From Leucobacter sp. (GTDB lineage Bacteria; Actinomycetota; Actinomycetes; Actinomycetales; Microbacteriaceae): 33,710 nucleotides of DNA. Location of the stretch: assembly GCA_031178565.1 (NCBI GenBank), contig JAPSIU010000003.1, positions 1 through 33,710 on the forward strand. Direction: 5' to 3'. Each line of letters begins with the position of its first letter. Position 1 is the first letter of the stretch. The notes beneath the pieces are model-generated. The model worked only from the letters and a program-made list of their open reading frames with translations. It did no database searches and was not told the origin of the DNA. Shown in pieces: positions 23,089 to 30,303 of this stretch. The position numbers and the translations under genes were made by a program.

Positions 23089-23802
23089 CTACTTGCTCGT
23101 GCCGTCGAGACGTGCCTCGACCCGGACGCCGCCGCCGTTCGCGGCGTTGGTGGAGGCCTGGTCCTCGCCGTTCGCGAGGGAGACGCGCAGCACGAGCACC
23201 CGTCCGGCCCCGCTCGTCAGGTCGCCGAGGTCGACCGTCGCCGTCGATCCGCGGGCGGCGAACGCCCCGGCGGGAATCGGCCGCAGGTCGGCGGGAACGG
23301 TCGTCGCGTCGTCCACCATCCCGTAGTCGAAGCGCAGGAGCGCCGCGTAGGCGGCGTCCGCCGGGGCGTCGCCGTCGGTGACGTTGTTCAGCGTGAGCGC
23401 CAGCGTCGAGTCCAGGTTCTTGGACGCGTTGCGCACCGGCACCTTGACGATGAGCGGGTCTCCCCCGGGGATCAGGGCGTCAGCACCCGGGATGGGCAGC
23501 GCCTCCGCATCCGGGTTCGCCTCCACCCACCGCCCGACCTCGCCGACGCTGTTCTCCTGACCGGTCGAGACCTGGATGTTGTACGCGTTGTCCGCCCCGC
23601 CGAATCCTCCGCCCGCGCCGAGGTCCAGCAGCGCGTAGTCGGTGAAGGCCGCTGCGGTCACGAGCGCGCCGGCCGTGAGGAGCGCGCCGACGGCGATGAT
23701 CGCACGGCGCTTGCCGCGACGCCTCGTGTCCCCCGATCCTGCCGCTCCCTCGATCCCGCGCGTGCCGCTCGTCGCTTCGTCGCGCTGCGTCTGGTCGATC
23801 AT
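23089..23802 (-). CDS. SipW-dependent TasA/camelysin-like exported protein, first gene of the operon
   Basis: A 237-residue protein. A 33-residue polar and Arg/Lys-rich N-region precedes a hydrophobic segment (about 34-53, AIIAVGALLTAGALVTAAAF) and TDYALLDLG...NAYNIQVSTG, a clear SipW-type processing region. The mature domain (about 180 residues) has the TasA-like NASKNLDSTLALTLNNV strand pair and repeated Thr/Asp-rich strands. As the first and best-translated gene (AAGGGG, 6 bases before ATG 23802) it may be the major structural subunit, with the following proteins as minor partners; this order-based role is an inference. Confidence 0.75.
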   Translation of the reverse strand: MIDQTQRDEATSGTRGIEGAAGSGDTRRRGKRRAIIAVGALLTAGALVTAAAFTDYALLDLGAGGGFGGADNAYNIQVSTGQENSVGEVGRWVEANPDAEALPIPGADALIPGGDPLIVKVPVRNASKNLDSTLALTLNNVTDGDAPADAAYAALLRFDYGMVDDATTVPADLRPIPAGAFAARGSTATVDLGDLTSGAGRVLVLRVSLANGEDQASTNAANGGGVRVEARLDGTSK

Positions 23803-23836
23803 GTGTTCCCCTTGCTGTCGCCGTGAGTGGATTCCG

Positions 23837-23880
23837 CCGGTGATCCCAGCGCTGCTGGGAACCGGCTGATCCAGGATCAG
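23837..23880. promoter_or_regulatory. Two adjoining inverted repeats upstream of the SipW operon
   Basis: The first is a CCGGT/ACCGG outer stem (23837-23841, 23861-23865) around TCCCAGC-GCT-GCTGGGA (23844-23860); the second, CTGATC-CAG-GATCAG (23866-23880), follows with no gap. They lie between the LAL-type regulator and the operon it probably controls. They could be operator half-sites or a terminator of the regulator gene; no T-run is present. Confidence 0.5.
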
Positions 23881-23971
23881 CGCGCGGGTGAACGACTGAG
23901 TATGCGGCCGGGGTCCGGTGAGGGCGCCTCTAGGTGGCCGCGGGGAGAAGTTGAGTAGGGGTGCGCAGAGT

Positions 23972-26497
23972 CTAGAGTCGCGAGTCGATGAGCTCGAAGA
24001 GCTCGGTCCGTGTGCGCGACCCGGTCTTGCGCAGCGCCGACGCGAGGTGGTTCTCGACCGTGCGCACGCTCAGGCCGAGACGTTCCGCGATCCGGCGATT
24101 CGTGAGAGCGCCCGCGAGCAGCGCGATCTCCCGCTCGCGAGGGGTGAGGGTGTCTCCGGTCGTCGGCGGCGTCGGGGCCTGCTCGGAGACCTCGTTCACG
24201 GGAAGGTACCGATTGCTGAACGCGACATCCGCGAGGTGCTCGAGATCGTCGGCGCGACGCTCATCGACGCGGCCGGCCCCGTCCCCCGCTCCGGCCCCGG
24301 CGCCGAGACGCTCGTAACGCGCGGCCGAGCGCAGGAGGGATCTCAGCAGGCCGTCGTGCTGGCCGGTCCCGAGCCGGTCGAGGGTGCCGGCCAGATGCTC
24401 GATGCTCGCCGAGCGGTCGAGCCCGAGCGTGAGCTCCTCGGCCGCTGCGAACGCGGGGATCGGTCTCCTCCGCTGCACCGCCCGGAAGGCCGCCGAGGTC
24501 TCGGGCCCGTATCGCAGCGTGAGCGACGCGAGTGCGGTGTGAGCCGCGCCGGTGACATATCCCAGCTCGTACCTCCGCTGCACGGCATCGGCGACCGTCC
24601 GATCCTGGGCTTCGCCCGTCGTCGGGTAGTCCGTGAACGCCTGGAAGGAGTCGGACCCCATCCCGAGGAAGGGTCCGGCCTGGGGCAGGAGCATGGCCGA
24701 CTCGCTGAGGAAGGAGTCCTTCGCCGCGGACTGCCCGGAGAACACCGCGATGAGCCCCTGCATGTTCAAACAGGCCGTGTAGACGGAGGTGTATTCGAGC
24801 TGGGGCCGCCCGACGAGCACGGCCGCGTCCACGCACTGCTGCACGGCCCGGTACTCCCCCAGATAACTCTGCGCGAGCACCGCCACGTAGGCCGACGAGG
24901 CGAACAGGGTCCGGTCGAGCGTGCCCTCCGCCTCCTGCATGGCTGCGGCAGCACGGCGCAGCGATGCGACGGCGTCGCCCTCGAAGAGCGGGAGCAGCTG
25001 CCTCGCCCACCCGACCGAGCGCCGCGCATCGGAGCCTGCGCGCGCGGCGAGGTCGGCGGCCTCGGCGATTCTCCCGCCCGCCATGAGCGCCATCAGTGCG
25101 GCGGCCTCCCGGACCCCCGCGGGATCCTCGCCCGGAGCGAGCAGATCGTCGAGGTCCTCGGGAACCCCCTGCCCGTTCATCAGCTCCAGGAGAGCGTGAA
25201 CCGACCGTGCGGAGTCGTGCCAGAGCGGGTGCAGGGCGCCGAAGCGGCCGATCATGTCGCAGGCCCGGTCCAGGTCGTGCTCCTGCATCGCCACCCAGGT
25301 CGCCCGGGCGAACGCGAACAGGAAGGCCGACGGGTCCGGTCGGCCGCGCCCCTCCGGTGTGGTCGTCAGCACCCGGTGCAGCTCCTGCTGCTGCGCCGGG
25401 GCTCCCGAGGCGACGGCGTAGTAGTCGAGCGCGTTGGGAATCGTGGGCTCCCGGTTCCACCGCGCGAGGGCCGCCGCGGCATCGCGTGCGGCGCGATCGA
25501 CGAACCGGCGGGCGAGAGTCGTGAGCTTGTCGGGATCGCCGCACCAGTCGGGAACGCCCTCCGGGGAGGGCCCCGAGACCGGCAGGCGGGCGCGGCCTCG
25601 ACGGAACCGATCGACGAGGATCGGCGGCCACGCGATCAGCGCCGGAGCGCCGGAGGCACCGCTCGCCCGCACTGCTCCGAGCTCCCGGGCGCGCTCGATG
25701 GTCTCCGGTCCGTACCTCTCCGTCAGGTCGTCCTCGCCGCGCGCTCCCTCCACCGCCAGGAACCGGATCAGCGATCGCACCTCGTCGCCGACGTCCGAGA
25801 AGAGCTCGTCGACGACCGGGATCATGTCCTCGTTCCACAGCGAGTCGCCCGTCTGCTGCCAGGTCCCGGCTCGCAGTTCGAGGAGCGCTCTCTCGCGTGC
25901 GCTCTGCAGCAGCGCCGTGATCAGCTTCGGCGAACCGCCGGTCTTGCTGAACGCCCTCGTCACCGCCGAGGGCGCGAGCCGGCCTCCGAGCACGTCGCGG
26001 GCGAGCGCGCTGGTCCTCGCGAGATCGAGCGGCCGCAGAGGGACGACCCGCTCGGGCCAGCGGACGGGGAAGCCGCTCCGCCGATCGGCGCCCGTCACCT
26101 CGGTGATGAGCGCGCGCAGTCCGAGTCGCTCGCGAAGGGTCGCGAGCGCTCGGACGGATACCGGGTCCATGCGGTGGGAGTCGTCGATCAGCAGGATCGC
26201 CTCCGGCGACAGGCGCTGCGCGACCTCGTCGATGACGAGATCGAGGCGCAGCAGAAGGTCTCCGACCCGCTGCGCTGCGCCGAGCTCGGAGGCCAGCCGA
26301 CCGAGGACGTAGCCCGCGCTGTCCGCGGCGGCGTACTCGCCGATGCAGTGGAGCACGGTCTCGCCGGTCTTCCGCAGCGAGTCGGCGACATCTCGGACGA
26401 AGCGCGACCGGCCGCTGCCGCGATCGCCGACGACCCGGACGCTCCATCCGGCGCGGAGGGCGGTGCGGGATATCCCGATCTCATTCCCGAAGACCAT
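23972..26497 (-). CDS. Large ATPase-LuxR (LAL-type) transcriptional regulator
   Basis: An 841-residue regulator of MalT/LAL architecture: an N-terminal STAND-type ATPase (about 1-300), a long helical repeat region (about 330-760), and a C-terminal LuxR HTH (782-841, LTPREREIALLAGALTNRRIAERLG and SVRTVENHLASALRKTG). The Walker B is AILLIDDS (Asp105/Asp106), but the Walker A reads GDRGSGRS with Arg30 in place of the conserved Lys, so ATP binding may be changed or lost. The start at 26497 follows GGGAG. It is transcribed toward the SipW operon, 169 bases upstream of its first gene, which makes it the likely activator; the signal is unknown. Gene length is typical. Confidence 0.88.
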   Translation of the reverse strand: MVFGNEIGISRTALRAGWSVRVVGDRGSGRSRFVRDVADSLRKTGETVLHCIGEYAAADSAGYVLGRLASELGAAQRVGDLLLRLDLVIDEVAQRLSPEAILLIDDSHRMDPVSVRALATLRERLGLRALITEVTGADRRSGFPVRWPERVVPLRPLDLARTSALARDVLGGRLAPSAVTRAFSKTGGSPKLITALLQSARERALLELRAGTWQQTGDSLWNEDMIPVVDELFSDVGDEVRSLIRFLAVEGARGEDDLTERYGPETIERARELGAVRASGASGAPALIAWPPILVDRFRRGRARLPVSGPSPEGVPDWCGDPDKLTTLARRFVDRAARDAAAALARWNREPTIPNALDYYAVASGAPAQQQELHRVLTTTPEGRGRPDPSAFLFAFARATWVAMQEHDLDRACDMIGRFGALHPLWHDSARSVHALLELMNGQGVPEDLDDLLAPGEDPAGVREAAALMALMAGGRIAEAADLAARAGSDARRSVGWARQLLPLFEGDAVASLRRAAAAMQEAEGTLDRTLFASSAYVAVLAQSYLGEYRAVQQCVDAAVLVGRPQLEYTSVYTACLNMQGLIAVFSGQSAAKDSFLSESAMLLPQAGPFLGMGSDSFQAFTDYPTTGEAQDRTVADAVQRRYELGYVTGAAHTALASLTLRYGPETSAAFRAVQRRRPIPAFAAAEELTLGLDRSASIEHLAGTLDRLGTGQHDGLLRSLLRSAARYERLGAGAGAGDGAGRVDERRADDLEHLADVAFSNRYLPVNEVSEQAPTPPTTGDTLTPREREIALLAGALTNRRIAERLGLSVRTVENHLASALRKTGSRTRTELFELIDSRL

Positions 26498-26653
26498 CGC
26501 CGCTCCCGTCCGTCGTAGGCCCCCACATTATCCCCCGAACTCCGGCGCGGGCGTCCGGCCGTAACGTCTCCCCCGCGATTTCGCAACGGGGTGACGAGCG
26601 CAGGGGTCCCCGGTTTGACTGGAGAACGTCCGCTACGAAGTAAGGAGATCACC

Positions 26654-27202
26654 ATGTCACATCTGACCGGTAAGCGAGTTGCGATCCTGGCCACGAACGG
26701 CTTCGAGGACTCCGAGCTCACCGAGCCCCTCTCCGCGGTGCGCGAGCATGAGGCCGAGATCGAGGTCGTCTCGACCGAGACGGGCACGATCCGCGGCAAG
26801 AACGGACACGAGGTCTCCGTGGATCGGGCGAGTTCAGACGCGAAGGCCGACGAGTACGACGCGCTGGTGCTTCCGGGCGGGGTGCAGAACGGCGACCAGA
26901 TGCGGCTCGACCAGGAGGCGGTGCGATTCACCCGCGAGTTCTTCGAGCAGCACAAGCCCGTCGCGGCGATCTGCCACGGCGGCTGGATCCTCGCCGACGC
27001 CGACGTGCTGCGCGGCCGCCGCGTCACCTCGTACCCGAGCCTGCGCACCGATCTCGTGAACGCCGGGGCGACCTGGGTGGACGAGGAGGTCGTCGTGGAT
27101 CAGGGACTCGTGACGAGCCGGACGCCGAAGGACCTTCCGGCGTTCAACGCGAAGCTGGTGGAGGAGATCGCCGAGGGCAAGCACAAGGGGCAGACCGCGT
27201 AG
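26654..27202 (+). CDS. PfpI/DJ-1 family type-1 glutamine-amidotransferase-like protein
   Basis: A 182-residue cytoplasmic protein of the PfpI/YhbO branch of the DJ-1 superfamily. The nucleophile elbow AICHGGW holds Cys107 followed by His108, and the conserved Glu18 lies in NGFEDSE. Relatives have been described as protein deglycases/glyoxalase-like stress proteins or proteases, and the exact activity is debated. The ATG at 26654 is chosen for its perfect TAAGGAGAT; the earlier in-frame start at 26591 lacks one. It is divergent from the LAL-type regulator (156-base gap) and converges with hipA with 9 bases between. Probably a stand-alone stress gene. Confidence 0.9.
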   Translation: MSHLTGKRVAILATNGFEDSELTEPLSAVREHEAEIEVVSTETGTIRGKNGHEVSVDRASSDAKADEYDALVLPGGVQNGDQMRLDQEAVRFTREFFEQHKPVAAICHGGWILADADVLRGRRVTSYPSLRTDLVNAGATWVDEEVVVDQGLVTSRTPKDLPAFNAKLVEEIAEGKHKGQTA

Positions 27203-27211
27203 GGATCTCCG

Positions 27212-28405
27212 TCAGCCCAGCTCGTCGCGGCGGAAGCGCAGTTCCCGCTCGGCCCCCCGGAGCGGGGAGCCCTCGAAACCGACTGCGGAGAGGTCGACGC
27301 CCATCGCAGCGGGGAGGGCTCGCCGCTGCAGACTCCTGGCCGCCCGCTCGGGGAGGCCCAAAGCCTCCCCGAAGCGGTCCCAGTGCGTCCGGCGCAGTCC
27401 GCGCTGCTTGCCGTCGACGCTCAGCGCGATGGTGCGGTCGCCGTAGACCAGGGTGCAGGGCACGTCGTAGATCGGTGCGATGACCGCGCCGAGACCGGGA
27501 TCGGCGATCACCGCGATGTTCTTCGCGTGGAGGTCGCCGTTTCCGGTGAGCCACGCGAAGAGGAGCTGCAGATAGAGGTTCCGAGCTGCGACCAGAGGCG
27601 CCTCCGTCAGATTCATGAGAGCGGTGCACGCGTCTTCGCCGGCGATGCGGTACTTGTCGGCGGGCGGGATGTCCGCCGCTTGGGCGGCGTCCTCCTGCGC
27701 GAGGCGCACCCACCCGTTCGCGTTGCGCATCCGATCGAAGCGACGGACGAGCAGTGCGGGCGCTCCGTGCCGGTCCATGATGATCCGGCTGCGCGCGACC
27801 GGGATCTTGAGCGCTCTGGCCGCGATCAGGTGGGCGTGCTCGTTCTCGAGCAGGAGCGGATACTCGCTCGACCCGAACTTCACGAGGTACGATCCGCGGT
27901 CGCTCGCGAGCGGCGCGGTGCGCATGTTGCCGCTGACCTTGTTCTGCACTCCCGGGAGCGCGTGCAGGTCGAGCTGCTCGGCGAGGCGCCCGAAGTCGAG
28001 TCTCTCCCAGTCGCTCTCCTCGACGCGCGCCCGCGGTTCGAGAAGCGGCTCCCCGTGCGGTACCAGCTGCACGTCTCCGGGAGTATCTGCGCCGACCGCG
28101 AGGAGGAGTGAGAACTCATCGCTCAGGGATGTCTTCACGGCGCGCTGCAGGTTCACGAGGCGCTGCCCTTCGGGGAGCAGGCCTGCGAAGAAGTTCGGCA
28201 CGGACCCGCCCCGGGTGAGCACGGGCTCGGCGCGGAGCGGCAGGCTGCTCGCCACGGCGGGGGCGCCCGATTCGAGATAGGCAGCCAGGTAGGCGAAGGA
28301 AATGCCGCCCCCGGACTCCCTCGTCAGAGTGCCCGCCGGCCGGCCGGACTTGTACACGTCGGCCCGCTCGACGGACGTGATCCGATCGAACTCGGGGCCG
28401 GTCAC
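27212..28405 (-). CDS. hipA: HipA-type serine/threonine kinase toxin
   Basis: A 397-residue kinase. The N-terminal subdomain (about 10-115) and C-terminal kinase (about 135-390) are both present. Seen: the ATP loop VQNKVSG (153-159), Lys176 in YLVKFG, catalytic Asp291 and metal ligand Asn296 in GNGDLHAKNIA, and Asp314 in IYDVP (the DFG-like position). Known HipA proteins phosphorylate glutamyl-tRNA synthetase or other targets and cause growth arrest; the target here is not visible. The start is GTG 28405, overlapping the hipB stop (GTGA); an upstream in-frame start lies inside hipB. Expression is expected to be controlled by HipB through the operators at 28680-28821. All catalytic residues look intact. 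Confidence 0.92.
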   Translation of the reverse strand: MTGPEFDRITSVERADVYKSGRPAGTLTRESGGGISFAYLAAYLESGAPAVASSLPLRAEPVLTRGGSVPNFFAGLLPEGQRLVNLQRAVKTSLSDEFSLLLAVGADTPGDVQLVPHGEPLLEPRARVEESDWERLDFGRLAEQLDLHALPGVQNKVSGNMRTAPLASDRGSYLVKFGSSEYPLLLENEHAHLIAARALKIPVARSRIIMDRHGAPALLVRRFDRMRNANGWVRLAQEDAAQAADIPPADKYRIAGEDACTALMNLTEAPLVAARNLYLQLLFAWLTGNGDLHAKNIAVIADPGLGAVIAPIYDVPCTLVYGDRTIALSVDGKQRGLRRTHWDRFGEALGLPERAARSLQRRALPAAMGVDLSAVGFEGSPLRGAERELRFRRDELG

Positions 28406-28662
28406 GATCCGTCGCCTCGCTGAGACGCCTGGACCGCGGGGAGCGAGAAGTCGCCCGCCGCGGTCAGGCGCAGCCCGAGTGCTGCGCATGCCCTCTCGAC
28501 CGACCCGATGCTCGGAGATGCCGCTCCCCGTTCGATGTCCCGCAGGGTCCGCTCGCTCATTTCTGCGAGCTCCGCGAGATCCGCCTGCGTGAGTCCGAGA
28601 GCCGAGCGGCGCTCCCGGATGCCCTCGCCCAGCAGGCGCAGATGCTCATCGACCACGTCCAT
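28402..28662 (-). CDS. hipB: HipB-type Xre antitoxin and repressor
   Basis: An 86-residue protein with an Xre-type HTH (about residues 14-65: GIRERRSALGLTQADLAELAEMSERTLRDIERG, then PSIGSVERACAALGLRL) and a short C-terminal tail. It should bind and neutralise HipA and repress the shared promoter. Start choice is uncertain: GGGAGG sits so close to the ATG at 28662 that the GTG at 28656 has better spacing. The downstream hipA start overlaps its stop by 4 bases. Palindromes upstream with the half-site CGGCA match the kind of operator HipB dimers use. The C-terminal tail is shorter than in some relatives. Confidence 0.9.
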   Translation of the reverse strand: MDVVDEHLRLLGEGIRERRSALGLTQADLAELAEMSERTLRDIERGAASPSIGSVERACAALGLRLTAAGDFSLPAVQASQRGDGS

Positions 28663-28679
28663 CACCTCCCGAACACCCC

Positions 28680-28821
28680 GGATCCGGCAGAATCATGCCG
28701 AATTCACTTGGAGCCCTCCCATAGTAGATCCATCCGAGGTAATTCGGCAATATCTTGCCGGATCCGACCGATGCCGATCCGCCGACGCCGCTACCGCGTC
28801 TCAACCGGCAGGATCCCGCCG
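28680..28821. promoter_or_regulatory. HipB operator array: two 25-bp palindromes and a degenerate third
   Basis: O1 (28680-28704) and O2 (28741-28765) are inverted copies: GGATCCGGCA-N6-TGCCGAATT. Both contain the core CGGCA-N6-TGCCG, with centres exactly 60 bp apart. A third site, CGGCA-N6-CGCCG (28806-28821), is centred 61 bp further on and has one mismatch. They flank the hipBA promoter, so repression by looping or paired dimers is likely. Confidence 0.75.
28721..28750 (-). promoter_or_regulatory. hipBA promoter
   Basis: On the minus strand -35 TTGCCG (28745-28750, inside O2) and -10 TACTAT (28721-28726) are 18 bases apart. O1 lies at and after the expected start of transcription, so the two operators bracket the promoter. 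Confidence 0.65.
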
Positions 28822-28828
28822 CCCTTCC

Positions 28829-29587
28829 TCAGCCGCGCGGTCCCCCGGCGACGTAGAGCACCTGACCGGAGACGAAACCGCTCTCCTCCGAGGCGAAGAA
28901 TGCCACCGCGTTCGCGACGTCGGCGGGAGCGCCGACCCTGCCGACCGCCGTCGCAGCGGCCTCGCGCTCGACGAGTTCGTCGAAGCCGATCCCGAGGCGA
29001 TCGGCGACGGATCGTGTCATGTCGGTGGCGATGAAACCGGGGGCGACCGCGTTGGCGGTGATCCCGAACCTGCCGAGCTCGAGCGCGAGCGTCTTCGTGA
29101 AGCCCTGGATGCCGGCCTTGGCGGCCGAGTAGTTCGCCTGGCCTGCGTTGCCGAGCGCCGAGGTGCTCGAGATGTTCACGATCCGACCCCACCGGTGATC
29201 GACCATGAAGCGCTGGGCTTCCCGGCTCATGAGGAAGGCGCCGCGCAGGTGCACGTCCATGATCGTGTCCCAGCCCTCGACGGGCATCTTGAAGAGCAGG
29301 TCGTCGCGGAGCACACCGGCGTTGTTGACCAGGATGAGCGGCGGCCCGAGACGCTCGGCGGCCTCCTCCACGCCCGCCCCGACGCTCGACTCGTCGCTGA
29401 CGTCCACCTGGAACCTGGCGGCCTCACCCCCGCTCTCGCGGATCAGCCACTCGGTTTCGGCGAGTCCCTCGAGATCGAGGTCGAAGAGTGCGAGTCGTTC
29501 GCCGCGGCCGGAGAGCTCGAGCGCGATGGCCCGGCCGAGACCCCGCGCGGCTCCGGTGACGATCGCGGTGCGTGCTCTCCCCGTCAT
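28829..29587 (-). CDS. FabG-like short-chain dehydrogenase/reductase
   Basis: A 252-residue classical SDR close in pattern to 3-oxoacyl-ACP reductases. Seen: the NADP(H) loop TGAARGLG (about 11-18), Asp of the NADP-type LFDLDLEG, NNAG (about 88-91), catalytic Ser in NISSTSALGNAG, YSAAK (Tyr/Lys), and C-terminal GQVLYVAGG. A role in fatty acid or polyketide-like reduction or in small-molecule oxidation is possible, since FabG-like SDRs cover many substrates. The upstream NmrA-like gene ends 9 bases before it and the two, with the amidase further upstream, form a likely minus-strand operon. Its C-terminus ends 8 bases from the outermost operator of hipBA. Confidence 0.85.
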   Translation of the reverse strand: MTGRARTAIVTGAARGLGRAIALELSGRGERLALFDLDLEGLAETEWLIRESGGEAARFQVDVSDESSVGAGVEEAAERLGPPLILVNNAGVLRDDLLFKMPVEGWDTIMDVHLRGAFLMSREAQRFMVDHRWGRIVNISSTSALGNAGQANYSAAKAGIQGFTKTLALELGRFGITANAVAPGFIATDMTRSVADRLGIGFDELVEREAAATAVGRVGAPADVANAVAFFASEESGFVSGQVLYVAGGPRG

Positions 29588-29596
29588 CCCCGTGCC

Positions 29597-30241
29597 CTAC
29601 CCGCGCAACGCCTCGGCGACGGGGGTCCCACCGTCGTTGAACCGGATGGTGCGGCGGATCGTGCCGTCGTCCGCGAGTGCGGCGGCGATCACCCGCGCCA
29701 CGTTCGCCCGGGAGACGCTGCCCGGCTCGGCGGTGTCCGCGTCGATGAGGCCGCTCGCCTCTCCGAGGGTGAGTGTGCTCGGGCCGAGCACGGTCCAGTC
29801 GAGACCGCTCGCCCGCAGGTGCTCGTCGGCCACCGCCTTCGCCTCGGCGTAGGGGAAGAAGGAGTTCTCGGGATCCACCCCGTGCTCGGGCGAGGATCCG
29901 AAGTAGGACACCATCACGTAGCGCTTCGCACCCGCGCGCTCGGCGGCGTCCATGGTGCGGATCGCCGCGTCGCGGTCGACCGCGCGGGTCCTGTCCGGGT
30001 TTCCGCCGCCGGCCCCGGCCGACCAGACGACCGCGTCGTGCCCCTCGATGAGCGTCGCGAGCGCTGCGACGTCGAGCTGCTCGACATCCGCGACGAGCGG
30101 CTCGGCCCCCGCGGCCCTCACGTCGTCCGCGTGCTCGGGGTTCCGGATCACCGCCGTCACCGAGTCGCCCCGCCCAGCCAGGATGGGCTCCGCGAGGAGA
30201 GCGATCTTGCCGTGTCCGCCGAAGAGAATGATACGAGCCAT
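29597..30241 (-). CDS. NmrA-like / atypical SDR NAD(P)-binding protein
   Basis: A 214-residue protein of the atypical SDR (NAD(P)H-binding, YwnB/YtfG-like) group. It opens with IILFGGHGKIALLAEPIL, a G-x-x-G-x-x-A Rossmann loop, and has the mid-chain VWSAGAGGG and the strand WTVLGPSTLT found in this group; the YxxxK signature is replaced by YAEAK (about residues 138-142). These proteins act as redox-state sensors or small reductases. No Shine-Dalgarno is seen, but TAGGGT lies 7 bases before ATG 30241, so it may be expressed from a leaderless promoter as well as from the amidase upstream. Confidence 0.8.
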   Translation of the reverse strand: MARIILFGGHGKIALLAEPILAGRGDSVTAVIRNPEHADDVRAAGAEPLVADVEQLDVAALATLIEGHDAVVWSAGAGGGNPDRTRAVDRDAAIRTMDAAERAGAKRYVMVSYFGSSPEHGVDPENSFFPYAEAKAVADEHLRASGLDWTVLGPSTLTLGEASGLIDADTAEPGSVSRANVARVIAAALADDGTIRRTIRFNDGGTPVAEALRG

Positions 30242-30248
30242 GCCGTCC

Positions 30249-30254
30249 ACCCTA
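30249..30254 (-). promoter_or_regulatory. Leaderless-type -10 element of the NmrA-like gene
   Basis: Minus-strand TAGGGT ends 7 bases before the ATG at 30241. No ribosome-binding site is seen at this start. Confidence 0.45.
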
Positions 30255-30303
30255 CGCCGCTCCGCCGCTGCGTTCCAGGAGGTCGTCCGGGGCGCTCGCG
30301 CTC

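Noticed and set aside
23918..26518. An 866-codon plus-strand frame antisense to the LAL-type regulator
   Set aside because: The same GC-driven shadow; the minus strand has clear LuxR and ATPase motifs.
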